Shown piece after piece: positions 1-12,671 of a stretch of DNA of 64,000 nt. The DNA comes from Salvia splendens. Its lineage: Eukaryota > Streptophyta > Magnoliopsida > Lamiales > Lamiaceae. The notes under the pieces were generated by a model. That model did not search any database. It saw only the letters and a program-made list of their open reading frames with translations, and was not told the DNA's origin. Each line of letters starts with the position of its first letter. Within the stretch, counting starts at the first letter, position 1. The translations under genes and the position numbers were made by a program. The stretch is from assembly GCF_004379255.2 (NCBI RefSeq), contig NC_056039.1, positions 30,579,883 through 30,643,882 of the forward strand, read 5' to 3'.

Positions 1-32
1 CGCACCCATTGCGGGTGCGCGCCATAGGGCAC

Positions 33-145
33 GGACGATAGTCGCGCCCTATACTTCGGTCGCGGAGAATAGCGCGGACGATGACCATCGTCCGCGCCAT
101 CGTCCGCCCCATTGTGGAGGTCGCGGACGATCAACCACGGACGAT
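33..145. repeat. Subterminal CGGACGAT repeats of the Harbinger element
   Basis: The octamer CGGACGAT occurs four times, starting near 33, 72, 122 and 138, in the GC-rich stretch left of the ORF. Clustered short subterminal repeats in Harbinger elements are candidate binding sites for the Myb-like or transposase proteins. That role is inferred. Confidence 0.5.
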
Positions 146-243
146 GGCACGCAGTTTCATTTTTTTATAAATACCGTTCATTTGTAACATTTCATTTCAC
201 TTGATTTCATTTTCGAAACTTACATTTACATAATTACTACGAA

Positions 244-1305
244 ATGGATTCAAGCCCCAATAGTCCTACGTTTAGCGCAGGGGCGCATTGGCCGGGTACA
301 GAACCCGGCGATTATCGTTCGTTCGACACCAACACCCATTACGATCCCGATTTCAGTACGGAATCGTATGGGTTGTTTGACATGGAGCCATCTCCGCACC
401 GCCCAACCGCAACGGCCGATCCCGACCCCGCCGAGACCGCTTCCGCCCCAGCCAGAAAGAAGCGGAACCGGCAGCGGGCGCAGAAGTTGCCGCCTCCCGG
501 TGATTGCGATGAGTACGCCCCCGGCCGTACGAACTACAACGACGACGAAACTCTCACCTTGGCCCGGTGTTGGGTAGATATATCGGAAGATCCGATATTC
601 GCGAACAACCAGCGACAGATCGCGTACTGGGAACGCATCGCGGACCTCTACAATTCGGTCAAGCCGCCGACCGCGTACAAGCGCAAGCGTGAGCAACTCC
701 GCAAGCACTGGGATCAAGTCAAGAAGCAAGTGAACTTGTACGCGGCGGAGTTCGAGAAGTTCACGCGGTCACAGGGGAGCGGCGAGAGCTTGAGCGACGT
801 GCGCGCTAAAGCACTGTTGTCGTACCGGTCGATGTACGACGACTTGAAGCACGAGGCCATCTGGGCGCTCTTGAGGGACAAACAGAAGTTCCAAGATGGA
901 ATTCTGCACACTGGTGCGCCGAAGAGGACGAAGACCACTGAAGCTGGTGATTACATGAGCAGCGGCAGCGGCAACCACCCGGTTGACCTCAACCGGACGT
1001 ACGTGGATGAAGGGAGTTCCGGCACACCGGTGTCCTTCCGGCGTCCTCCCGGCGTCAAGGCTGTGAAGGCCAAGGGGAAGGCGACCGCGACCTCATCGTC
1101 GACCGCTGCAACCCAAGCTCCGGTCCCGGTAGAGCTCCCGACCCAGACGGCTACCGCGTTTGAGTTGTTAGCAACAGCGTCGATGGCAAGGACGATGTTG
1201 CAGACGCACAGGGCCCTCAAGAAGTCTACCGACCCCGACGAAGCCGAATATCTCCGGGCGTTACTCGATGAGCTGCGTAGGAAGTTGGGAATTTGTCCGA
1301 CTTAG
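244..1305 (+). CDS. Harbinger ORF1-like Myb/SANT (NAM-associated) protein, 353 aa
   Basis: An intact 353-aa ORF opens at the first ATG after a short AT-rich leader. The N-terminus is Pro/Ser-rich with a basic stretch (ARKKRNRQRAQK). The middle (about residues 95-215) has the trihelix/Myb-like pattern of plant Harbinger ORF1 proteins: TLARCWVDISEDPIFANNQ, then YWERIADLYN, then a long basic helix (KRKREQLRKHWDQVKKQVN) and a WALLRDKQKF segment. The C-terminus is Ala/Thr-rich and ends in a charged helix. In this family the Myb-like protein binds the element ends and works with a separate DDE transposase. Related host genes are often annotated as glutathione S-transferase T3-like or NAM-associated proteins. 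The open frame suggests a young or recently active copy. Confidence 0.75.
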   Translation: MDSSPNSPTFSAGAHWPGTEPGDYRSFDTNTHYDPDFSTESYGLFDMEPSPHRPTATADPDPAETASAPARKKRNRQRAQKLPPPGDCDEYAPGRTNYNDDETLTLARCWVDISEDPIFANNQRQIAYWERIADLYNSVKPPTAYKRKREQLRKHWDQVKKQVNLYAAEFEKFTRSQGSGESLSDVRAKALLSYRSMYDDLKHEAIWALLRDKQKFQDGILHTGAPKRTKTTEAGDYMSSGSGNHPVDLNRTYVDEGSSGTPVSFRRPPGVKAVKAKGKATATSSSTAATQAPVPVELPTQTATAFELLATASMARTMLQTHRALKKSTDPDEAEYLRALLDELRRKLGICPT

Positions 1306-1565
1306 TTTTTTTTTTATTAGTTCAATGATGTAATAAAACTTCGCCGTTTGTTATTTAGACCGTTTTTTATTTACTCGTTACTTGTTATTTGAAAATAGTT
1401 AAATTAATTAAACAAAACAATAAAATGATGATGTGGCGCGCCATAGGGCGCACCTTAGGGCGCCCCACTGCAGGTGGGGAGGTAGGAGGATAAAACTGCT
1501 GACGTGGCGCGCCATAGGGCGCGCCTTAGTGCGCGCCTTAGGGCGCCCCATTGCTAATGCTCTAA

Positions 1566-2499
1566 AACGATTTTTCACGCCCAACTCCAGCACCCGTGCG
1601 TGTGCAACTTTGATAATCGAGCGACAAGGGCATAGGATAGGCGTGGTGCTCGGTGTTCTACAATAGCGTGCGTGCACGCAGCGCGCAAGAGTATGCATAT
1701 GGCGTTGCCATTACTCTTATTATCATCTACAAATTATCTTAGGTGCAACATATAGAGAACCTTTTTGTATGTACAAATTCATCTTATTCTATTCCAATTC
1801 CTTCTGGATACCTCCTAAGTAAAATAAAATATCGAATTAGATGGATTCATGATTGTTACGTCTTTGATTATCCATTTTGAACGAACATGTGCCATTTAAT
1901 TCTTGAAATCCTCCCATGCTAGGAAGAAAACTAAGTCTCCAATGTAAATTTGGTATCAAAAAATTGGATAGAAAGATAGCAGAAAAAGTAAAATAGTTGG
2001 CAGAAAATTAATGATACATCTCTATCACTCGCATGTAAGGTTGTGTAGGTAATGGTAATAAATGAGTTGCCATGAAATTTTGGATCGATATTTATTTGAG
2101 ATAAACACAGGTCATCGAGAGTCTAAATATTTGCCCCTTACCTCCCAACCCATTCATGCGTTATTTTCTTTGCACCAAAAAATTCGAGGCATTTAATGTG
2201 GTTGTTTGTACCCTGTCAAGTAAATAAACACAGTTCCAAATACGAATCATCACTTGAAATAAATTCATTACTCTGTAAATTATTCTTCTACGATGAGTAA
2301 ATAAATGGAAAATTTGAACATTTCAATAAAAAAATCTCATTTAACACCCTCCAAATATAGTCGCCAAGGTTCATAAACACAAAAAAAAAAACTGTGTAAA
2401 AAAGGGGCCATGTATGCTATGAGACTCAAAATAGCGATGAAATTAAGAAGAAATAGTAGAGTATATAGCACTAAATATGTTCAGAAGAAGCAAGAATGA
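1566..2499. other. AT-rich intergenic DNA, nothing recognised
   Basis: This lies between the Harbinger target site and the stop codon of the phosphorylase pseudogene. It would hold the pseudogene's 3' UTR, since that gene is read leftward. I see no ORF with family features, RNA gene or clear repeat. Confidence 0.6.
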
Positions 2500-4690
2500 T
2501 CAGGAGGGACATCTGCAGGGTTCAATCCTCCAAGCATTCTTGGCATATTCTTCGATTGTTCGGTCGCTGCTGAATTTCCCAGAACCAGCAGTGCTAAGGA
2601 TACTCATGCAAGTCCATTTTTCTTTGTTCACAAACACTCTATCAGCCATAGCCTGTAGAAATGTGGTTCCAGTGACAAGACATACTTCATCTTAGAACTG
2701 ACAGTCGGAAACTCAATGCAATGTTGAATACACCCAGCTTACCTGAGCCTCAAGATAACTAGAAAAATCAGCACCCAGCTTATAAATCTTTGTCGTCCTC
2801 CAGAGAGTCGCATAGTGAACTGAAGTACTCCTTGAAACCAAAATAACCATCACGAACCATACTACAAAATAACCATCACTTTGATAAGTAGTACTAGCAA
2901 AGAATAACTAAGATTCATTCCACTAGTCATCACGAGAATGGCATCATAATACTCTCTTCGTGTTTTGATTAGGGTGCTCTGAAGAGATGGTACTAAAACA
3001 AGTCACTTGCAAAAATGGTTGGACGGACCGGGGGTGGTGAAACAAATAAGTAACAGAGAGCTGTGCATACTACCTTACAACTCGAATAAATGGAATAGAT
3101 ACTCTTGGAGCAGGTTTATCTCCTGATTGTGGATCTTCATGTAATTTAGCACCAACAAGAAACTGAGAGAATGAGAAAATGGTTAGGTTCTCCAGATCTC
3201 TATGAAAAATTAATCAAAGGGATGCAATATATGAGCTCAGTTATTTTCCCCCCTTTCTCTCTTTCTTCCTTTTTGTTTATTATTATTCATGCAATACGAG
3301 CTGATACTACTAAGCAGTAAATTCACTTGAAAGGTATCCACAAGTCCAAGTTTGCAGGACCAAGAAATAAAAAGGACCCTAGCATCTATCAGCTCATATG
3401 ACACAATGAAGAACTTGACTAACATTGCAACTATCAAAATAGATGCTACAAAGGGTTCACTTTTCTTGGTGGCATGAAATATCATATTGATCGAGACCAT
3501 GCAACTAAACTCACTAGCATGGTCTCAATTCTCAACCCTAAGGTCAACAAATTGATCATTTTCAGCAGTTCAACATGCAATTCCTTAGACAAATTTCTTG
3601 GTAAAACTCTAAGCTGCAGCTCTATTTATTAAAGCATATTTATGACCCATGATTTATGTTCCACGTCAGCTTATTACAGCCTGAAAAGATACAGATAAAT
3701 GAGAAACTAAAGATGTTAGACATATTTAAACATGGAAGTAAGTTCCATATAGCTTATCATACCATGTTCTCTGCTCCTATTTCTTCAATTATTTCAACTG
3801 TGGAACCATCTGCAGTGGCTAATAGCAAGCACCCATTCATGAGAAATTTCATACTGCCAGTTCCTGACGCCTCATGCCCAACAGTACTGAGAAAAAACAC
3901 AAAATTATCAGGTAAGAGTATTTACAAACAGACATATGCAGCTAGTGTCTAAAAATGAATCTGAAAACAAGTAAATTGAAAAAAAAATATGTTATAGTCC
4001 AAAGTTACGAACGAATCAGATATAAATCAATAAATGCAGGACAAATCTAACCTCTTCTTGTTAATTGATGCCCAAACATAATATGCAAGCATAAGATGAA
4101 GGCATGGCCAGTTTTTACGTGCCTACTTTCAAATGGATGTATTCATATTTTCAGTATGTGTTTAGCTAAGTAACGAAGATAAATTTGAATTACATGAGGA
4201 GGGGAGCTAATAACAGCATCCCAATACAAGTAATCATAAAAAATACATCATTTGAAGATTTCAATAGCTTTCATAGAGTAAGTGAAACAAAACAAAAACC
4301 TCTTTATTCACTGCAGTTTTTCATGTGAGGTGAATAACAGAAATAAAACATGTTCTTTATTTTGCACCATGTTCCTGTGGTCAATTCCGTGACATTCTAG
4401 ACATAGCTTCAAATACCCATTACGGACCTTCCTTATATTGGCACATGCACATCAAGCCCTGAAATTAGTTTGTACTTTATCAATGGATTAACTTTTCGCA
4501 GTCCAGTCGTTTCAGATTTCAATTGAACCAGCGATGAGAAGAATTAGATATAATTCAATAATATATACGCCGTACAAAATATGGAAATAGTGCAGCAAAC
4601 CTGATATGCTGTGAAAGGTCACTGCCAGGGATAACCAGTTCAGACACAGACACATTATAATCCGGGATAAAAACCTGGAATGGAAGAAGG

Positions 4691-4976
4691 AATTGAATAC
4701 AAACTTCTAATGGCCTTTCTTAAAGGAAGTAAGCAATTGAGTACACATTTTTGGCCATGGATATGTAAAGCAAGAAATATGTAGCTTAGAATTTTAACAG
4801 AGAGAAACAGTTTTCTCCATATGCATCATATATAATTGAATACAAACTTCTAATGGCCTTTCTCATAGGAAGTAAGCAATTGAGTACACATTTTTGACAA
4901 TGGATATGTAAAGCAAGAAATATGTAGCTTAGAATTTTAACGGCGAGAAACAGTTTTCTCCATATGCATCATATAT
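4691..4976. repeat. Tandem duplication, 2 x 143 bp, in an intron
   Basis: Two consecutive copies of about 143 bp start at 4691 and 4834, each beginning AATTGAATACAAACTTCTAA. They differ by a few substitutions. They lie in the phosphorylase intron between exons 17 and 18 and carry no coding features. Confidence 0.85.
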
Positions 4977-5520
4977 CATTCGAAAAAGAACTATATGTTA
5001 TGCATGTATGGGGATGCAAGTGAGGACACATGAATGATACGTGTACGACATAGATAAATAAATAGTTTGACTGCATTTATTACAATGCATCTTGCAATAG
5101 GTTTGTTTTATATAATATGATCCATTTGAACTTAATTTGCCAAGTTTTAAGAATGAGTATACATGAGGATGGCATGCAAAAGACTCTAGTACTTAGTAGG
5201 TAGCAAAGAATTGCAGTCATTGACATACCACTTTGAGTAGATCCCCAACATCATCATCATTGTTAACTTTTTCTGCAACAGCATGACATAGCTTAATAAT
5301 TTTCTTGGCAACTTCATAACCAGGAGCAGCTTTTCCTCCTATGATGCAGACAAGGGGTACAACTTTCTTTCTGTCACTTTTGTTCATATTCTTAAACAAG
5401 AAAAGATAAATAGAAAAGGTCAAATGACGGTCATTTGTGTCCAGCCAAGGAAAATATTAGCGACATGCAAGTATTACCGAACAAAGAACTGAATAAATAA
5501 ATATATTATTCAGCTCATAT

Positions 5521-5714
5521 GTACAGATAATCTTCTTGACCATGTCATCACATATTATTCCTATTGTACAGATAATCTTCTTGACCATGTCATCACATAT
5601 TATTCCTATTAGTCAAGGAAACACAAAAGGTCAAAACAATACAGATAATCTTCTTGACCATGTCATCACATATTATTCCTATTAGTCAAGGAAACACAAA
5701 AGGTCTAAACAATA
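5521..5714. repeat. Three-copy tandem repeat in an intron
   Basis: A 45-bp segment beginning ACAGATAATCTTCTTGACCA is present three times, starting near 5521, 5566 and 5640. The last two copies share a further 30 bp (AGTCAAGGAAACACAAAAGG and onward). It lies in the phosphorylase intron between exons 16 and 17. Confidence 0.85.
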
Positions 5715-6745
5715 TTCACACAATGTAAGAAACTATTCAAAACTTTCAGCATAAAAGGCTAATAATTTTATATGTAGAAGAGAACAAAAGAGACCAAATT
5801 GGTGAAAAAACAAAACCATGCGTATGCTCTTTATTTATTACTATAATTCAAGTTATTGGACTATGCTGCATAAAATGTGAGATACCTTAATGCAGTCATA
5901 TCGATACACGATACCAAGTATATTCAGCAATTGTCGTTTGTATTCATGTATACGCTTTACCTGGACGTCAAACATCGCATCTAAGCTGACCTGAAGCCAA
6001 GATACAGCCACAATTGCTATTAAAAAGAGTTCAGTCAAAAGTAATAGAATTAACAAAACCAAGAAAACTAATGCATATAAGATCATTAATATTCTCAAAC
6101 CTTAACCCCAGTCGAAGTTTCAATGTAGTCAGCAAGCCTCATCTTATTAATTGTCTTCGTCTACACAAAAGTGATTTATATCAGATCATAGTAAAACAAG
6201 ATGGCATATTTAGTCCAGTTAAGTAGTATGCGCATAGGGCAGAAATTGCAGTACCATTCTCCACTCTTGTTGTAGGACAGGATTTGATGCATGCTCTTGT
6301 AAACCTGCTAAGAGGTCGACATTACGGATCCATGCTTCTATCCCCAGCCATTTTGAGATGAGAGAGCATAAACCAGGATTACTCACCACTATCCACCTTC
6401 TCTGAGAATTAAACACACCAGAAGTGTAACAACAAAATATAAGTGAACTGCTAAATTACAGGTCGATGAATGGTGCAGTAAAATAGAACTAGTTTTGGAA
6501 ATGGAAATGGTTTAAGAAAGTAGAAAGGAAACAAAGTACGGTCAGGATGCACAGATCATGATAACCGGAAAATTTTGTAATTTGATATGTTCTCCACCAG
6601 GTTTTATAATGTGTTGATATCAACGTAAGGCAAAGCAGAACTGCATGTAGAATATATTGTAAGAAAATTCTGGAGTATTTGAAAAAGCATTTGCATTCAG
6701 GACCTTCGGAGCACCTCAAAGCTTGAGAAGGGAGCCTTGCTTATA

Positions 6746-6996
6746 CTCCCTCCGTCCCCTAATAGGAGTCGTTGTTTGACCGGGTACGAGTTTTAAGAAA
6801 TGTAAAGAAAAGTTGGTTGAAAAAGTTAGTGGAATGTGGGACCCACTTTTTTATATTAATTTTATAATAAAATGTGAGTGGAGTGAGTTAGTGGAATGTG
6901 GGACCTACTACCATTTATGGTAAAAATGAAGAGTGACTCTTAATGGGGGACAGCCCAAAAAGGAAATTAGCGACTCTTATTCGGGGACGGAGGGAG
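6746..6996. mobile_element. Stowaway-type MITE (Tc1/mariner), 251 bp
   Basis: The ends are inverted copies of CTCCCTCCGTCCC flanked by TA on both sides, the hallmark of plant Stowaway MITEs. There is no coding capacity. It lies in the phosphorylase intron between exons 13 and 14, so it would be spliced out of a transcript. Confidence 0.85.
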
Positions 6997-9900
6997 TATG
7001 AATTTTCATAAAGATATAGAATGTCGAAAGCTTGTGCTTGTGCCATCTAAAAAGTAACCTGTGTTACTCCATTTGTTTTATACTGGAACTTCTGAGACAA
7101 TAGGTCATAGAAATCCTACCGAGTAAAAAACGGGTGACATGGATTAGAAAAAGGTAATAGAACTTGAAGGAGGAAAATAAAAATTTGATGGTAACTATAG
7201 ATGAATGAACTTCCCTTATGCTGCATTCCTACATTAATATGTTTTAAATTCGTTGAAATGTATCACAAAATGCTCAGCATGACTTTAAGCTATCTATGCA
7301 TTAAGACAAAGATCAACAATTCAAATCACAACGGATTGGAAGCCTTTTATGGAGGAGTGGCCAAGTGGAGCTCCGTTTATAAGGGAGAACAAAAATATTA
7401 GCACTCTGCAGATGTACAGATCATAAAAAACTAGGTTGCTTTACCCCTTGATACCCTTTAATCTCGTTGGTGTAAAAGTGCAACATGATATAAGACAGTT
7501 CATGCTATGTAGAGCATTTCATATATACCTAGCAAGTTTCTACCGTCGGGAAATTAGATATTTTTCCTACATGAGAGATCATACAGTAAAAAATAAGCAT
7601 TCGGTAGCCACTATTTTCGAATGGTAACCTCTAATATACGTTCAAAATAATTAATTCATTGGCAAAAATTTCTGGACAAAACCTCCAATATTCCATTCTA
7701 TATAAATAATTAGTGTAGCTATAGTTTCTGTCATCATGGAAAAATTTTCAGAACAAAACCTCCAATATGACTCGACATTTATACAAAACTTGCCATAAAG
7801 GAAATAGAATTTTGTGATGTTTCTCTAACATACCTTGAATAATCTTGTTTTAAGTAACTCAAAATGTACTTTGGATACTCCATTGACTGTGTGACTGCAA
7901 ATAATTGATAAGTTTGCCATCCGGATACTCTGTCAGCCCAAAAAAAAGATATAAGCTGTACAGTAGCTACATGGTGCAAAACCATGGAATAGAAGTAAGT
8001 AAAAGGATAAAGACAGCCTGGGATTTACATTTGTTACAAAATGCTATTGCCATTAAGGAGAATTATACTACCTTCATTTGTATGAACTATTAAATCTGAA
8101 GGCATGCAGATGATCTCTTAATTGGAGGGTACCTCTTGGACATGCTATATTTGGATTCAGATTGCCAAGCATGATGATGAATTTTAAAATGTTATTGTTA
8201 AGAATATTACTAGTATGCTACATCGGTGGTGTGACATAGTCTAGATTAGTCTTATGTACTATATATATGTGGCCTATGTTGAGTAATAAAATATACCTAC
8301 TACTATTCTCTACTATGTCTATATACTTCTCCACATATATCTATATTTTATTGTTCTACAGTAATATGGGTTTTTCTATTCATCCGTTAATCAAAGTATA
8401 TGCAAATTACACATAATGCCAAAATGATCATATTCCATCTTCTTTACCTTCACAATCCCTTCCTCCACAATTGACATCCGCTCAAGTTTACTGTAGTCCT
8501 GGCCAATCTGTCTTTTCAAATCTTCCATGAAACAATGATTAATATCATACATAATCTGAAATCAAAGATGTGTAAGCATGCTTTTTAGTCAATATTCGAT
8601 ACCAGTACTCTATTAACAAGATTTATTTCATTGAATTTTTTTTTTGAGGGGAGGAGAAATCAAAGACAAAATTCGAACTTCAACAAATGCGAGGTAAAAA
8701 ATAAAAATAAAAATAAAAAGGAACGAAGAAGTTGAAACCAGTATTGCTGCAAAAGCTACTCACTTGCAAATGACGCGGGAGAAGACTTCCCAGTAGATCC
8801 ACAGGAATTTTCTCCAGCCCTTCACTGTTTACCGTGTGAGTCGTAAAAGAAAATGCTCGACATACTATCTCCCAAGCTCTACCCTAATCTAAACTTTCTT
8901 CATCAATAAGCACTCTCATGACCTCAACTATTGCAAGCGATGGGTGAGTATCGTTTATCTGAAAAGCAACCTGCAAAAACGAATTTAAGCACGTTGTCAT
9001 GAGCCTCCTGCAGAAAATAATTCAAAATGAAAAATAAGGTAGGAAAACCAGAAGCTCTAAGCTTCAGTTACTATTAGACTTCCTTTCAGCGGTCAAGCTG
9101 CCTACAGGATAACAGCTCTAGCAAACATTCAATGTAGCAAAAAGTAGAACCAAATAACTCCAATAATAATAAAAAGCAGAATGAACAATTTCAATAAGGA
9201 GATTAAGTAACCATTCCTTTTCCCATCAAAATTAATAGATACTATATATGAGAACACAAGAAAAATGAGAGAGGTTAGAGAATTATCATCTATCATCGGT
9301 GAAAAATCAGGAATTTCAACCTTATCTGGAAATTCATCAAAGTAGTCATGAACATCTTTAAATCTCCTGATGATGCCTTGCACCGATGCTGAAACAAAGA
9401 AGTATTGCTGCCTTAGTCTCAATTCCTTCCCCTGAAATAGATTAGCGCCATTACTAAGAAACATCAGATCCAGTTCTAATGAAGAAAATGATCTATATTG
9501 GCATAAGTAGGTGTATGACTGGGGTCCAAAGGCTGATATAAGTATTGCCAGTGCTTTGATGGATATATGGTCGACAGGGTGGTGCTAGACATGTTTACAT
9601 GAGGGAGCCAAAGAGGACAAAAAAAAAATCCTTGCTTTTTTTTTTTCTCTGGGGGCAGTGTGCTCAAATTATAAACTAAAGATTCCAAGTAGAAAAATTA
9701 CGTAGGATTACGAATTTCAGTCATCCACATATGAAGCACCACTCTTGGTAAGTCAAAAATGTAATAGAGAAACTCAAGATCCAAGGATACAACATACATA
9801 TTTTCGACAATTTACAAAAACATAGTTTTCCTTTTATAACAAAAAGAACACAGGAAATATTATCAGCATAGGCATTTGACCTGATAAGGACGATCATCTG

Positions 9901-12291
9901 GATACAGGACATAACTTATGGTTTCCGCCTTCTGTCTGTTTACAATTGCATTTATGTAGTCCCCAGTGTTGTATGACTCCTGAAATTTAAGTCCAATTGG
10001 CAAGTCATCGGCAACCAAACAATGAAAAAGGTAAGATTTAAAAAAAATAAAAGATGATCAAAGCTCAGAGCAATACATAAATACAAATTTATTCAGATAA
10101 AAGACTCTTCAAGAGTGGAAAAATGAACATCAGATCAGTCTTCAAGTATACTATCCTACATAATGGAACAACTAATTCTCAGATAAGAGTTATTCACAAG
10201 ATGTGATTATGGCCACACAGTAAAACCATCACAATATCCTATTGATGTTTCTCGCCGCCTCATCACAGACGGAAGTAAAACTACATGGCGAACACACAGC
10301 CATTCACCAAAATATCCATTTAATTTTTGCAGATTGTCAGTTAGTATACGATACAATTATGAGTAGAACAAAATCAAGGTTACCAGGTCATATTGCCCAC
10401 TTGGTTTAGCAGCCCATAGTCGAAGGTTAATGGCATTTCTTGTTCCATAACCAGGTATTGGGTTGTCATAAGCAACGGCTTCAACCTGTCATTTAAAGAA
10501 GATATTTAAAGTGACAGTAACAGAACTGTTACTATAAGAGTTCTAGAAATCGCATTTTACACACGTCGCTCCAAAGTTGTGACAGTCACGGATAGGGGAA
10601 AGACTTAATAATGCAACAATAATAAATAACTAAACACTTATATAGATGGTTAATCATAAATTCATAACTTAGAATCATCACAATGAAAAATAAACTCACT
10701 GTTTCTCCAGGTGTCCAGACTTTGTATTTGACTCCATTTGAGGCTTTCTCTTCAACCATGCCATAGAACTTATTCATAAGGAATTCAATCAAGTGATGGG
10801 AAAGTTTAGAAGTCTAAGACAAGGTAAATTGGTAAAATATTCCAGTACTATTAAATGAATAGCTTAAAAAACAGTAATAGTGTTTTCACCTTCACAGAAT
10901 ATGAAACTTGTATTCTCTCTATTTCCCAAGGATTTCCAAAGTTCAGCCAATAATCTGGTTGTTCGTGTTGATATCCATCTACGATAACCTGACGGAATAG
11001 ATCATACTGATAGCGTAATCCATACCTGCGCACAAGTATATGTTGTCAACTGCACCAAGCCAGAATTTCTATTCTGCAAAATAAATTCTACTACTATGTC
11101 AGACATAAGTGGGAAACTATACAAAACTAGTTTCATAAATTGAGGAGACAAGGATTTTCAAGCACCCAACATGTGAAGTAAATAGTTAGATAAGATTGAC
11201 ATGTCACTAATCAATTTTACTTTGAATGAACTCAGATTTTATGTGTTAAAATCCTGTACCCCCAAACTGGATAATCCAGTGTTGCTAAAGAATCCATTTG
11301 GCATGCTGAGAGTCGGGCTAGGCCACCATTACCGAGTGCTGCATCTCCTTCCTGCAAATGAAATGGGAAACAACTTAACAATGAACTTTGAATTTCCAAA
11401 TGAAATAAATAAGATGTAACATTAGCTACAAAAATTAATATACACATACATTTCATCATTATCACCAACTAACACATGAATCCTATGACATAACCAAGTT
11501 TCATGAGAGCTTTTATGGTGTCAAACGTCCTATATACCCATCAAATACTATGGTGCATGAATACATACATGCAAATTCAATGATCTCCAAACCAAGGATC
11601 CTGAAAAGAGGGTTTCCCAATAAACGGATGGTGTTGGAACATATACTTGACTTTGTCCAATTAAACTTGGTTTAGGTGTTTGTAGTCTGTGCCTGCACAG
11701 TCCGCCTCATTATAGGAAACTGTTACATGTTGGAGTATATTTGAGTAGCATCTTTGGTACAGCTGATGAAATTGAATATATAGAAAGTTACAAGTTCATA
11801 ATTCATTCTTAGAATTTCATCCTGTTTCAACAATGAACTGTCAATCAAGGCCCAAATTCGTGCAAAAACAGCACAAGCAGAAAGAGGACAAAAGAGGGCT
11901 TTACTCTAATTTCCAATGGAATATGAAATAGAGGATCAGAGAATGGTAAATTTTCAAGACCTGCTCAGATAAAACTTCATATTCAAATCCAAGTTGGCTT
12001 AAAGCTTCTGCATACTCATCACGAATACCGAGATTGATGACACTGTTGGAAAGCGAACGACCTAAAGGAAATAATTCATGCATCAAGAATAGGTAGTCTT
12101 TAAGATCTGGGCACTGCTGACAAATAAAGACATACATAATGCAACAGAGACTTTTCGAAAATGCACGCACCCATAAGAAACTCGAGTGAAAGAAAATATA
12201 GGCGCTTTGGGTCTTGCTTCTTAAAATGTTGATGCGTGTCATGCCACCGCTCAATAAGACTATCTCTTACACTGTGAGACAGTGCCTGCAC

Positions 12292-12614
12292 TGTTATAGA
12301 ATATGGATGAAGAAGCGCTGCATGTACATGGAAGATTAGTGTGGAGATGCATCACACCAAAGCAAGAAGTGCAAGATTCAAAAGGTAGTTAGAAACGGCT
12401 GCTAGCCGTTAGTGGTTATTGAGCTCTCTGTTGTAACTGCTTTTCAAGAAGTGAAGTCTCGATCACTTCATTAGATAAATACATGATGTAGAGTTGTAAT
12501 CAGAAAAAATAACATTCCTGAAGCAATAAAGAAATCCCTTTTTCTCTCCAACACAATAGCTCTACATTCTCTCTAGTTCTTGTTTCTTTCTCGATCAAAC
12601 TCTTTAGTTCTTCA
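12292..12614 (+). repeat. 5' LTR of the copia element
   Basis: A 323-bp direct repeat starting TG and ending CA, matching 16645-16967 base for base by eye. The 5-bp target repeat TGCAC precedes it. Confidence 0.95.
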
Positions 12615-12616
12615 AT

Positions 12617-12634
12617 TGGCGCCGTCTGTGGGAA
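12617..12634 (+). promoter_or_regulatory. Primer-binding site of the copia element
   Basis: TGGCGCCGTCTGTGGGAA starts two bases after the 5' LTR, the usual place for a tRNA-primed minus-strand start. The same 18-mer is used by both gypsy elements in this window. The primer tRNA was not identified; the first eight bases fit a tRNA ending CGGCGCCA. Confidence 0.7.
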
Positions 12635-12671
12635 CTCCGAGAGGTGTGTTGATCGATCAAAGCTCGTAACA

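Larger units (their letters stand above)
1..1562 (+). mobile_element. PIF/Harbinger-type DNA transposon, right part only
   Basis: The right end reads (reverse complement) GAGCATTAGCAATGGGGCGCC and abuts TAA at 1563-1565, the 3-bp TWA target typical of PIF/Harbinger elements. Other elements in this window end in the same GAGCATnnnCAATGG-type terminus. Subterminal DNA on both sides of the ORF is rich in short GC repeats: CGGACGAT on the left and GGCGCGCCATAGGGCGC on the right. The left terminus lies before position 1, so whether a transposase gene is present is unknown. The only gene seen is the Myb-like ORF at 244-1305. Family assignment rests on terminus, target and ORF type. Confidence 0.75.
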
